Assembly: GCF_900890425.1 (NCBI RefSeq)
Contig: NZ_CAAHFG010000001.1
Location: forward strand, 1,612,001-1,676,000
Direction: 5' to 3'
Length of the DNA: 64,000 bases
Source: Pontiella desulfatans
GTDB taxonomy: Bacteria > Verrucomicrobiota > Kiritimatiellia > Kiritimatiellales > Pontiellaceae
This document shows positions 8,458-17,403 of the stretch, piece after piece. Made by a program: the position numbers and the translations under genes. Position 1 is the first letter of the stretch, and every line of letters begins with the position of its first letter. The notes below the pieces were generated by a model. That model ran no database searches. It was given only the letters and a program-made list of their open reading frames with translations, and had not been told where the DNA came from.

Positions 8458-10497
8458 ATGAATATAGACATGAAGAAATGGACGACGGGGCTGCTCGTGG
8501 TTGCGACGGCATGGTGTAGCCTGAGTGTGAGCGCGAGTGAAAAGCCGAATATCTTGCTTGTCTTGGTTGATGATATGGGCTTCTCCGATCTGGGATGTTA
8601 CGGTTCTGAGATTGACACGCCTCGTCTGGATTCCTTGGCGGCCACCGGCTTGAGGTTCAGTGATTATTATAATTGCGCCCGGTGCTGGCCATCGAGAACC
8701 AGTCTGATGTCGGGCTATCATCTGGAGCAGATTACCGGCGGCCCGCATGTTGTAGCGAAGGATAAGATGGAGGTGATCACGGAGCGGCTGTCTCCGTTGC
8801 CCGCTCTATTGCGCCAAAACGGATATCGCTCCTATCATACCGGGAAATGGCATATCCACACCCTCCCGAAGGTTTGCGGGGATGCGGGTTTCGATCACTC
8901 CCTGGCCTTCCACAATGGAGAAAACCATTTTCGCCCCCGTCATGTGACGGAAGATGATAAACCGTACCCGGACCAGGATGTCTACGATACGGACGCGATG
9001 GCCGATCGCATGATCGACTACCTGAAAGATCATCAGACGAATCATGCGGACGCACCGTTCTTCAGCTACCTAGCCTTTTACGCCCCCCACTGGCCGTTGC
9101 ATGCCAGGCAGGAGACGATCCGTAAATATGACGGGGTCTATGACGCGGGATGGGATGTTCTGCGCAAAAAAAGACTTCAGCGCATGAAAGAAAAAGGCTT
9201 TCCACAGAACTGGGCGATTTCTCCGCTCGAACCTCAAATCGAGGGGATGGGCATCAAAAAAGGTCCGGATGGAAAAATGATTTTCGGTCCGAACGAAATA
9301 TATAACGCCGCCGACTGGGATGACCTCTCCGAGGATGTGCAGGCGTTTCAAAGCCTCAAAATGCAGATTCACGCGGCGATGGTCGACGATATGGATCAGG
9401 CGCTCGGGCGGGTGATCGACCAGATCAAGTCGATGGGTGATTTTGATAACACGCTGATTCTCTTCCTGTCCGATAACGGGGCGAGTGCCGAAATGTACGG
9501 AGCGTATGGTCGAGGGAAAGTGGTCCATGATCCAAAGGCCAACATGGGTGGAGCGGATACGCACCTGTGCCTTGGACCCGGTTTTGCGGCGCTCGCCAAC
9601 ACGCCCTTCCGGCGCTACAAGATTTGGACACACGAGGGCGGTGTGGCCACTCCGTTGATTGCCCACTGGCCGAAAGGCATCGATGCCGAGGTTTACGGAC
9701 GCGTCAGCGACCGGCTCGGCCATGTCATCGACATCGTCCCAACCCTGCTGGAGGTGGCCGGTGTCGATCATCCGGTTCTTGATCCGGAGGCCCCGGAGCT
9801 GACGGGGGAAAGCTTTGCGTCAGTTTTTAACCGTGAAACTTTTTCCACGCCCCGCGAATCCCCCGTGTTTTTCTCGCATTCCGGCAATCGCGGGTTGCGT
9901 CAGGGAGACTGGAAGCTGGTTTCCGCCAAGATCGATAAGAACAGTTGGGAGCTTTATAATCTGAAAGAGGATCGATCGGAAACGAATGACCTGTCCGCTC
10001 AGTATCCAGAAAAATTAAAAGAACTTGAGGCCTTATGGGCTCAGTCGAATCGGCACTATAAGGAAGAGTCCAGAAAGCTGCAGGCAACGAAGGCCGTTCC
10101 GGTTTCGACTGTTGGCGATATAGGCAAGGGTACGGTGCGCGCCTCCAGCTTTTGGGCCGGGGTCAACCCGCCGGAGTTGGCGGTCGACGGGAATCCCGAT
10201 ACGCGCTGGAATGCGGCAGAGGGATCGCGCGGGAATCAGTGGCTGGAAATCGTCTTTGATGCGCCGCGGCCAGTCAACCGGGTCGAGGTGATTGAGCGGT
10301 TCAACCGGGTCAAAACCTACCGGATTCAGTATCAGAAAGAGGGCGAATGGGTCGAGTGGGCATCCGGAACGTCGTTAGGGAAAAAGACACTTGATCTGCC
10401 AACAGTGACCACATCCAACGTGCGCATTTGTATGGATAAGGTTGCTGGCGGCAGCGTCTCGATCGCCGAGTTTACCGTGACCCAACGCGGGAAATAG
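8458..10497 (+). CDS. Secreted S1-family sulfatase 2 with C-terminal F5/8C domain
   Basis: A 679-residue Cys-type sulfatase. A GGAAGATAGGGA ribosome site precedes ATG 8458, and the first 27 residues are a signal peptide ending SVSASEKP. LVDDMGFSDLG gives the metal site, CWPSR at residues 76-80 the formylglycine motif, TGKWH the catalytic segment and LSDNGAS the second metal site. HEGGVATPLIAHWPKG is the usual late sulfatase segment and is closely matched in sulfatase 5. Residues about 558-679 form an F5/8C domain with LAVDGNPDTRWN and NQWLEIVF, closely similar to the one in the preceding glycosidase. Domain sharing suggests coordinated action on one substrate. The exact sulfate position is unknown. 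Confidence 0.9.
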   Translation: MNIDMKKWTTGLLVVATAWCSLSVSASEKPNILLVLVDDMGFSDLGCYGSEIDTPRLDSLAATGLRFSDYYNCARCWPSRTSLMSGYHLEQITGGPHVVAKDKMEVITERLSPLPALLRQNGYRSYHTGKWHIHTLPKVCGDAGFDHSLAFHNGENHFRPRHVTEDDKPYPDQDVYDTDAMADRMIDYLKDHQTNHADAPFFSYLAFYAPHWPLHARQETIRKYDGVYDAGWDVLRKKRLQRMKEKGFPQNWAISPLEPQIEGMGIKKGPDGKMIFGPNEIYNAADWDDLSEDVQAFQSLKMQIHAAMVDDMDQALGRVIDQIKSMGDFDNTLILFLSDNGASAEMYGAYGRGKVVHDPKANMGGADTHLCLGPGFAALANTPFRRYKIWTHEGGVATPLIAHWPKGIDAEVYGRVSDRLGHVIDIVPTLLEVAGVDHPVLDPEAPELTGESFASVFNRETFSTPRESPVFFSHSGNRGLRQGDWKLVSAKIDKNSWELYNLKEDRSETNDLSAQYPEKLKELEALWAQSNRHYKEESRKLQATKAVPVSTVGDIGKGTVRASSFWAGVNPPELAVDGNPDTRWNAAEGSRGNQWLEIVFDAPRPVNRVEVIERFNRVKTYRIQYQKEGEWVEWASGTSLGKKTLDLPTVTTSNVRICMDKVAGGSVSIAEFTVTQRGK

Positions 10498-10534
10498 TTA
10501 TCATAGAGGACTTATAAGAAAGGAAGGCAGTTAG

Positions 10535-12067
10535 ATGAAACGAAGTAAGCTGACATTAATAGGAATGGCTACGGCCGCCGCGCTCTCGCTGACCGCGCAG
10601 GCCGCGCCGCAAACCAAAAAACCCAACCTGCTGTTTGTCTTCACGGATCAGCAGTCGTTTGACATGATCGGGGCGGTGAATCCGCAGGTGAAAACCCCGG
10701 TGCTCGATTCGCTGGAGGCCAGCGGCGTGCGGTTTCAGCATATGGTGTCGAGTGAGCCGATCTGCACGCCGTACCGCGGCATGCTCTTTTCCGGCCAGCA
10801 TCCGCTCTACAACGGGGCGTTCTTTAATGACGTCCCGCTGCTGCCGACCTCTCAGGATCGTTTTGCGCACGTGTTGTCCCGGGCCGGCTATGAGACGGCT
10901 TATGTTGGTAAATGGCACCTGCTAGGCGGCCCTACGCGTGGCACGGGCATTCCGCCGGGGCCTAACCGTCAGGGGTTCGATGAAACGTTTCTGAGCAATA
11001 ACTGCCATGTGAATTACAGCCCGGAGGCATGTCATTTCTACGATGACAACAATCGGCGCATTCTTTTTAAAGAGTTTTATTCAGATAGCCCTTGGGAGCT
11101 GGAGGCCCAGACTCGACAGGTTGAAGAGTGGTTTGGGCGGCGTGATCAAAATCGCCCGTTCGCCGCGTTTGTTTCCTGGCATCCGCCGCACAACTTCGGA
11201 GGCGACGGCTGTCCGAAACTGCCGGGCCGGCAGAAAAACTACAACGTAAAAGGGTTGGATCCGGATCTGATCAAGCCCTATGAGAAGGTGGACATCACGC
11301 TGCGCCCAGGCGAGCAGCTCGACCCTGAAAACGAAGCCTGTCGAAAGAATCAGTACCGCAATTATATGGCGATGATTACCGCGTGTGATACGGCGCTGGG
11401 GCGCTTGGTTGATCAGCTGAAACAGCAGGGCGTATATGAAAACACGCTGATTGTCTTTACCTCCGACCACGGCGATATGCTCTTGTCGCATGGGGCCGGA
11501 AAGCCGAAACAGTATCCTCAGGATTACTCTGCGCGGGTTCCGCTCGTCATGCATTGGCCCGGCCGCATTCCGGAAGGAAAAGTCAACGATCTGCTCGTTG
11601 GATCCATGGATCTGATGCCGACCATTCTGGGGCTGCTCGACCTGCCGGTTCCGGACTCCGTGCAGGGAAGAGATCTTTCTGAGGCTGTCATCGCGAACGA
11701 CGGTTCTGTCGTGGAGAGCGTGCCGCTGTTTGTCTACTTGCATAAAGGTTCGTGGCGCGGTGTTTTCACGAAAGAGTGGACCTATGCCCGCTCGGTGGAC
11801 GCGCATAAAAAGCGCGACGGCGTAGAGGTCAATGTGCTTTATAACCGAAAGAACGATCCCGGGCAGCTGAATAACCTCTTCGGCAAACCGGAGTTTGCCG
11901 ATGTTCAGCAACACATGGAGTCGTTGACCACACAATGGATGGAGAAATTCGGCGACAAAGAATATACCGCAGCGGACTTTGCGACGGCGGCAAAAAAGGC
12001 CGGGATCACCTGGCAGAATAATTATACGCATCGGCCGATTGACCTGTTGCGCGCTCTGGATAAGTAA
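10535..12067 (+). CDS. Secreted S1-family sulfatase 3
   Basis: A 510-residue Cys-type sulfatase with signal peptide MKRSKLTLIGMATAAALSL and likely cleavage after AQA. FTDQQSFD replaces the usual DD metal pair with DQ, a known variant. CTPYR at residues 77-81 is the formylglycine motif with Tyr at the variable position. VGKWHL and TSDHGDMLLSHG supply further active-site residues; SDHG rather than SDNG places it in a different subgroup from sulfatases 1, 2 and 5. There is no extra C-terminal domain. AGAAAGGAAGG upstream at about 10517-10527 is the ribosome site. It lies 37 bases after sulfatase 2 and probably shares its transcript. Confidence 0.9.
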   Translation: MKRSKLTLIGMATAAALSLTAQAAPQTKKPNLLFVFTDQQSFDMIGAVNPQVKTPVLDSLEASGVRFQHMVSSEPICTPYRGMLFSGQHPLYNGAFFNDVPLLPTSQDRFAHVLSRAGYETAYVGKWHLLGGPTRGTGIPPGPNRQGFDETFLSNNCHVNYSPEACHFYDDNNRRILFKEFYSDSPWELEAQTRQVEEWFGRRDQNRPFAAFVSWHPPHNFGGDGCPKLPGRQKNYNVKGLDPDLIKPYEKVDITLRPGEQLDPENEACRKNQYRNYMAMITACDTALGRLVDQLKQQGVYENTLIVFTSDHGDMLLSHGAGKPKQYPQDYSARVPLVMHWPGRIPEGKVNDLLVGSMDLMPTILGLLDLPVPDSVQGRDLSEAVIANDGSVVESVPLFVYLHKGSWRGVFTKEWTYARSVDAHKKRDGVEVNVLYNRKNDPGQLNNLFGKPEFADVQQHMESLTTQWMEKFGDKEYTAADFATAAKKAGITWQNNYTHRPIDLLRALDK

Positions 12068-12114
12068 TCTTTATACCAAGTGGATTGGTTTTTTAACGAA
12101 CAGAGAGCTTTGTG

Positions 12115-13995
12115 ATGAAGTTGAATAGAATAATTATGGGGCTGACTGCACTGGTTGCGGCAGCCGGCAGTGTGGTTGCGGATGAAAAACCGAATATCGT
12201 TTTTGTGCTGGTGGATGATCAGCGCAATGACACGCTCGGATGCGCCGGGCACCCGGTGATTCAGACGCCGAATATTGACCGGTTGGCGGCGCAGGGGGTT
12301 CGTTTCGAAAACGCCTTCGTCAATACCTCAATCTGCATGGCCAGCCGCGCCACCATTTTTACTGGACTCACGCAGCGTTCGCATAACTATCGGCCTGCCG
12401 ATCCGCAGGGGTCCACCCCCGTCTCCGATGCGGTTTTGATGGACAGTTTCCCGACGCAGCTGCGGCAGGCGGGTTACTACACCGGATTTTTCGGGAAAAA
12501 CCATGTTGGCTTTAAGCGGGGCACATCGAAGGCCTTCGATACGATGTTTGATGATTGGCGGCATTTGACGTTGGGAATGAAAAAACAGCCGGACGGTACG
12601 ATGCGCCACAGTGACGAACTGGTCGGCGACGAGTCGGTGGAGTTTTTGCGTCAGCGGCCAACCGATAAGCCGTTTATGCTTTATATGAGCATGACGATTG
12701 CACATGCGAAGGATTCGAATCACAGCCCGGGGATGGGGCACTATCCCTGGCCCAAAGCCGTGGACGGGATGTATGAGGACATTGATCCGGCCCGCCCGCG
12801 GCTGGATGATCCGGCGATTTATGAATCGATGCCCGGATTTCTGAAAGAATCACTCAACCGGACCCGGTATTTCTGGCGCTGGGATACCCCGGAAAAGTAT
12901 CGCACCAATATGCGGGCTTACTACCGGATGCTGAGCGGCATGGACGGCATTGTGGGACGCGTATTGGCGGAGTTGGAAACGCAGGGTGTTCGGGATAATA
13001 CGATCGTAATCTACACGGCTGATAACGGGTATTACATGGGAGAGCGCGGGCTGGCCGGGAAATGGTCTCATTTTGAGGAATCCCTGCGGGTGCCGCTGAT
13101 TATTGCCGATCCGCGTCTTCCGAAAGAGAACGGCGGACGGGTTGAGCCCTCCATGGTGATGAATCTGGACTTGCCAACCACCATGCTGGATCTGGCGGGT
13201 GTTCCTGTTCCTGAGCAGTATCAGGGGGAAAGCCTGACGCCGTTTCTGACCGGAAACCGGCCCGCCGAGTGGCGCACGGAGTGTTTTGTGGAACACCATC
13301 AACTTAGAACAGTGATTCCGAGCTGGGCGGGTGTTCGTGACGAACGCTATGTCTATGCCCGATACGACCGGCAAAACCCTCCGTACGAGTTTTTACACGA
13401 CCTGAAAGCCGATCCGGATCAGCTGAAGAACTTTGTCAACAACCCCGAATACGCGGAGATTCTCGACCGGTTGAGGAGCAATACAGATGGCTATATCCGG
13501 GAGTATACAGGTGGGTCGAAGCCGCCGTCTGACGAATCGGCTGAAAAATACACCGGCGGCGAGGCCTCTTTTAACGGGCGGCAGTCCGCAAAGCTGGCCG
13601 ACGTTCCGGCACTGAGCGTTGAGAGCAAAATCACCTGGCGCATGGAGGTTAAGATTCATCCGGACTGCGCTCCCGGCGCGATTCTGATGGGAAACCGCAA
13701 GGCAAACGGTCGCGATTATTTCTTCAAGATTACCCCGTCGAAAGGCGTACAGCTTTTCAAAGATAGAAAACTACTCCTTAAGATTCCCGCCAGGATTCCG
13801 AAAGGCGTTTGGACGGAGGTTCGAGTCGTTAAAGAGGGGCCGCAGTTTACGCTCTTCATCAACGGGGAAGCCGCCGGGACGGCCCGCTCGAACCAACCCC
13901 TTCCGGCCATGCCGTGCTATCTCGGCGGCGACCCCGCTACGAAGAAGGAGTTCGCCAGATGCTCCATCCGCAATGCCTACGTGGAGGGGCCGTAA
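12115..13995 (+). CDS. Secreted S1-family sulfatase 4 with C-terminal LamG/concanavalin-like domain
   Basis: A 626-residue Cys-type sulfatase. ATG 12115 is preferred to GTG 12112 because it opens the signal peptide (MKLNRIIMGLTALVAAAGSVVA). LVDDQRND supplies metal ligands. CMASR at residues 74-78 is the C-x-A-x-R form of the formylglycine motif, seen in a minority of S1 sulfatases. FGKNHVG replaces the more usual GKWH. TADNGYYMGERG is the second metal site. Residues about 500-626 look like a concanavalin A-like jelly roll (ITWRMEVKI, GVWTEVRV, FTLFINGEAAGTA), probably a carbohydrate-binding add-on. A piece of its signal-peptide coding sequence is echoed at 20407-20442. Confidence 0.88.
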   Translation: MKLNRIIMGLTALVAAAGSVVADEKPNIVFVLVDDQRNDTLGCAGHPVIQTPNIDRLAAQGVRFENAFVNTSICMASRATIFTGLTQRSHNYRPADPQGSTPVSDAVLMDSFPTQLRQAGYYTGFFGKNHVGFKRGTSKAFDTMFDDWRHLTLGMKKQPDGTMRHSDELVGDESVEFLRQRPTDKPFMLYMSMTIAHAKDSNHSPGMGHYPWPKAVDGMYEDIDPARPRLDDPAIYESMPGFLKESLNRTRYFWRWDTPEKYRTNMRAYYRMLSGMDGIVGRVLAELETQGVRDNTIVIYTADNGYYMGERGLAGKWSHFEESLRVPLIIADPRLPKENGGRVEPSMVMNLDLPTTMLDLAGVPVPEQYQGESLTPFLTGNRPAEWRTECFVEHHQLRTVIPSWAGVRDERYVYARYDRQNPPYEFLHDLKADPDQLKNFVNNPEYAEILDRLRSNTDGYIREYTGGSKPPSDESAEKYTGGEASFNGRQSAKLADVPALSVESKITWRMEVKIHPDCAPGAILMGNRKANGRDYFFKITPSKGVQLFKDRKLLLKIPARIPKGVWTEVRVVKEGPQFTLFINGEAAGTARSNQPLPAMPCYLGGDPATKKEFARCSIRNAYVEGP

Positions 13996-14068
13996 CCGCG
14001 GTTGATATCAGGCGGGGAGAATGAGTCTAACGGATTTAGTATTAAACAAACACGAGGAAAGTAGAGCT

Positions 14069-17000
14069 ATGAAAAAATTTATTATCAGATTGGTTATATC
14101 AATGCTTCCGATGGCGGGGATGTGCCGAATGGCCGGAGCCTCACTGGAGCAATCGTTTCAATCGCCGCCCGACAGCGCGCGCGCTCAGACGTGGTGGCAT
14201 TGGATGAATGGGAATGTCAGCGCCGAAGGAATTACTAAGGATCTGGAGGCGATGAAGGACGCAGGATTGAATGGATTCACTGTTTTCGATGTGCCTTTAA
14301 ATACACCTCGCGGCCCCGTTAATTACAACAGCCCGAAGTGGCACGAAATGATCGCTCATACGGTCAAAGAGGCGGATCGGATCGGACTGGAGATGACGTT
14401 CCATAACTGCGCCGGATGGTCATCCAGCGGCGGGCCGTGGATCACCCCGGAGCATTCCATGCACGAAGTGGTGTGGAGCGAGGTGCAGGTGTCGGGTGGT
14501 AAGGATGTGTCGATCACCTTGACGCAGTCGACCACCCGGAAGGGCTATTATCAGGATATTGTGGTGCTGGCTTTTCCGACGCCCGAGGGCGAACAGAACG
14601 GCAAGCCGGGGTTTCGCATCGAGAACTGGGAGGAGAAGTCTGGGAAGAATGAGCAGAGAGGTCAAAACCCTCATGCCGGGAGCGAGTTTTCTCCCTCGGA
14701 TCTCATCGCAATGGACGGGGTTTTAAATCTGACGGACCGCATGACGACCGATGGCAAGTTGGCATGGACGGCACCAAAGGGCCACTACACGATTGTGCGC
14801 TTCGGGTATACGACGAGGGGAAAAACCAACCACCCGGCCGCACGTTCGGGTCAAGGACTGGAATGCGACAAATTGAGCAAAGCGGGTGCCGACCTGCATT
14901 GGAACCGGTTCCTGACGAACGTGTTGGCCGATGCCGGGCCGCTGACAGGAAAATCATTAAAACGCGTGTTGATTGACAGTTACGAAGTGGGGCTCCAAAA
15001 CTGGACACACGATTTTGCGCAGCAGTTCAAGGCGCGCCGCGGCTATGACATGACACCGTGGATGCCTTGCATGACGGGGCGTGTGGTCGGCTCGCTCGAA
15101 CTTTCTGAACGCTTCCTCTGGGACTTGCGCCGCACGATCATGGACTTGATGACGGAGAACTATTTTGGCCGCTTCGCGGAGCTATGCCATCAAAAGGGGT
15201 TGACGCTGTCCATCGAACCCTATGGTAACGGAGGCTTCGACCACTTTCAGGCGGCTGCAGTTGCGGATGTCCCGATTGGCGAATTCTGGACCAAGCGTCA
15301 CATCGAGCGGCTCGACATGTCGATGAAGCTGACCGCGTCGGCGGCGCATATGGGCGATAAACGTTACGTCGGAGCGGAGGCGTATACCGCGATGCCCGAG
15401 GCCGCCGACTGGAAATCGCATCCCTATTCAATGAAAGCAGAAGGCGATTTGGCCTATGCGGAAGGGATCAACCGTTACATTTTTCACACCTTTGCGCATC
15501 AGCCTTTTGCCGATGACATTGTTCCCGGAATGACGATGGGGCGGTTCGGGATGCAGATGAACCGCAACAACACCTGGTTCATGGAGGCTCGTCCGTGGTT
15601 CGATCGCCTTGCGCGCTGCCAATACCTTTTGCAGGAAGGACAGTTCGTGGCGGATCTGCTTTATATCCATGGCGAAGGCGTTCAGCGAAATGAGGTTCGC
15701 AAGAGTCTGTCGCCCGTTCCTCCGGACGGATATGATTATGATGTCGGCGGCTTTGATGCCCTGATGGATCTGCGCGTTGAGGATGGCCGTCTCGTGTTGC
15801 CTTCGGGGATGTCCTATCGCGTGCTGGTGCTGACCCGCATGCCGACGGCACGCCCCGAGTTGATGACAAAGCTTGCCGAGCTGGTTCGTCAGGGTGCGAT
15901 CGTTGTGGGCGAAAAGCCTGTTGGGTCTCCCAGTCTGGAAAACTATCCAGACTGCGACAAACAGGTCGAAACCATCGCCGCGTCGCTGTGGGACAGCGGC
16001 CGCGTCGAGAAACCGGAAAATTTACCGGCGGTACTCAAGCAGATTGATTTGGTGCCGGATTTCGAGGTGAGCGGGGAGGCAAACCTCGCCTACATTCATC
16101 GCAGGATCGACGGCAAGGATGTTTATTTTGTATCGAACCAGGACGCTCTTCCCAGCTCGGTGCGCTGCCGGTTCCGTGTCGCGGGGCGGACGCCTGAGTT
16201 GTGGCACCCCGATACCGGCCGGATCGAAGCGGCTCCGGTTTGGAAATCGAACGGAGCAACGACGGAGGTGGCGCTCGAACTGGATCCGGCGGGATCGGTA
16301 TTCGTTGTATTTGACCGTCCGGTGGAACAGGTCAATCCGATTGCGGAGATCACGTTCCGTTCGGCTGAAGAGGCTCAGTCTGAAGAGGAGGGGCTTACGA
16401 TCGTTCGGGCTTGGTACGGCAACCCTAACGACCCGCAACAGCGCGTCGATCTTACGGAAAAACTCGCCAAACGCGCAGCTCTTGGTCAAACGGTTTTCAC
16501 CGCCAGTAATAAGGACTTCGGCGATCCGGCCAATAAGATAGAAAAAGTTTTGGAGATGGAATACGTAGCGAATGGGGTCTCGAAAACGGTTCGAGTGAAC
16601 GAAAACCAATCGATTGACGTGAGCCAGGCGCTTGCCGCTGCCCGTCCGGAGCCGGTGCGGCCGCGCATTGTGGACGGCGAGGAACAGATTTTGGTCTTCA
16701 GTGCCGGAACGCTCGACGTGCGTCGCGCATCCGGAACCTCCGCCACTGTGGATGTGCCGGAGGTGGCAGAACCGCTTGCGGTCAATGGCCCGTGGACGGT
16801 CTCGTTCGGCAAACTGGGGCCGGAGGCACCGGTTGTGTTCAAGTCGCTCATACCCTTGAACGAACACGAGGACGAGGAGATTAAATATTTCTCGGGTGCG
16901 GCCACCTACCGAACCGAGTTTCATTATTCCGCAGCGGACAGCGCGTCGGCGATTCTGGATCTGGGACGCGTCGAGGTGATGGCCCGCGTGAAGCTGAATG

Positions 17001-17341
17001 GAACGGACTTGGGGCTGCTTTGGAAGCCGCCGTTCCGTGCCGACATTACCGGGGCCGTTCGGGAGGGCCGCAACGAGCTGGAAGTCACGGTGGTCAACCT
17101 GTGGGCCAATCGATTGATCGGCGACGAGCAATATCCGGATGTGCTGGAGTATAGGGGGCCTACGGCTTCGGTCGTCCCCGATTGGCTGAGGAACGGTACG
17201 CCGCGCCCGGCAACCGAGCGCAAGACCGTTACCCTGTATAAGCATTTGAGGAAAAATTCATCGTTGGTGGACTCTGGCTTGATTGGCCCTGTGCGCGTGC
17301 TGCGCCCGCAAATCGTACCGTTCAAGGATACGCAAAGGTAG
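14069..17341 (+). CDS. GH106 alpha-L-rhamnosidase 1 with DUF3395-like module
   Basis: A 1090-residue secreted enzyme. ATG 14069 follows GAGGAAA and starts a signal peptide (MKKFIIRLVISMLPMAGM). The earlier in-frame ATG at 14021 would bury it. QTWWHWMNGNVSAEGI, HNCAGWSSSGGPWI and the IDSYEVGLQNW segment are hallmarks of GH106 calcium-dependent inverting alpha-L-rhamnosidases. The long barrel is followed by a Rossmann-like beta/alpha domain and beta-sandwiches. Residues 775-851 are the shared module (GLTIVRAWYG ... KVLEMEYVANG). The C-terminus (FSGAATYRTEF, LNGTDLGLLWKPPF, NLWANRLIGDE) is the galactose-binding-like domain that closes the family. It probably removes rhamnose after desulfation. 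Confidence 0.9.
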   Translation: MKKFIIRLVISMLPMAGMCRMAGASLEQSFQSPPDSARAQTWWHWMNGNVSAEGITKDLEAMKDAGLNGFTVFDVPLNTPRGPVNYNSPKWHEMIAHTVKEADRIGLEMTFHNCAGWSSSGGPWITPEHSMHEVVWSEVQVSGGKDVSITLTQSTTRKGYYQDIVVLAFPTPEGEQNGKPGFRIENWEEKSGKNEQRGQNPHAGSEFSPSDLIAMDGVLNLTDRMTTDGKLAWTAPKGHYTIVRFGYTTRGKTNHPAARSGQGLECDKLSKAGADLHWNRFLTNVLADAGPLTGKSLKRVLIDSYEVGLQNWTHDFAQQFKARRGYDMTPWMPCMTGRVVGSLELSERFLWDLRRTIMDLMTENYFGRFAELCHQKGLTLSIEPYGNGGFDHFQAAAVADVPIGEFWTKRHIERLDMSMKLTASAAHMGDKRYVGAEAYTAMPEAADWKSHPYSMKAEGDLAYAEGINRYIFHTFAHQPFADDIVPGMTMGRFGMQMNRNNTWFMEARPWFDRLARCQYLLQEGQFVADLLYIHGEGVQRNEVRKSLSPVPPDGYDYDVGGFDALMDLRVEDGRLVLPSGMSYRVLVLTRMPTARPELMTKLAELVRQGAIVVGEKPVGSPSLENYPDCDKQVETIAASLWDSGRVEKPENLPAVLKQIDLVPDFEVSGEANLAYIHRRIDGKDVYFVSNQDALPSSVRCRFRVAGRTPELWHPDTGRIEAAPVWKSNGATTEVALELDPAGSVFVVFDRPVEQVNPIAEITFRSAEEAQSEEEGLTIVRAWYGNPNDPQQRVDLTEKLAKRAALGQTVFTASNKDFGDPANKIEKVLEMEYVANGVSKTVRVNENQSIDVSQALAAARPEPVRPRIVDGEEQILVFSAGTLDVRRASGTSATVDVPEVAEPLAVNGPWTVSFGKLGPEAPVVFKSLIPLNEHEDEEIKYFSGAATYRTEFHYSAADSASAILDLGRVEVMARVKLNGTDLGLLWKPPFRADITGAVREGRNELEVTVVNLWANRLIGDEQYPDVLEYRGPTASVVPDWLRNGTPRPATERKTVTLYKHLRKNSSLVDSGLIGPVRVLRPQIVPFKDTQR

Positions 17342-17403
17342 AGTCGAGGCCTGTTTTGCCACTCGGCAGGAAAAAATTATACACGCAATTAGAACGAAAA
17401 ATT

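Noticed and set aside
16022-17245. A 407-codon minus-strand frame
   Set aside because: Antisense to the first GH106 gene's C-terminal domains, which are well conserved.
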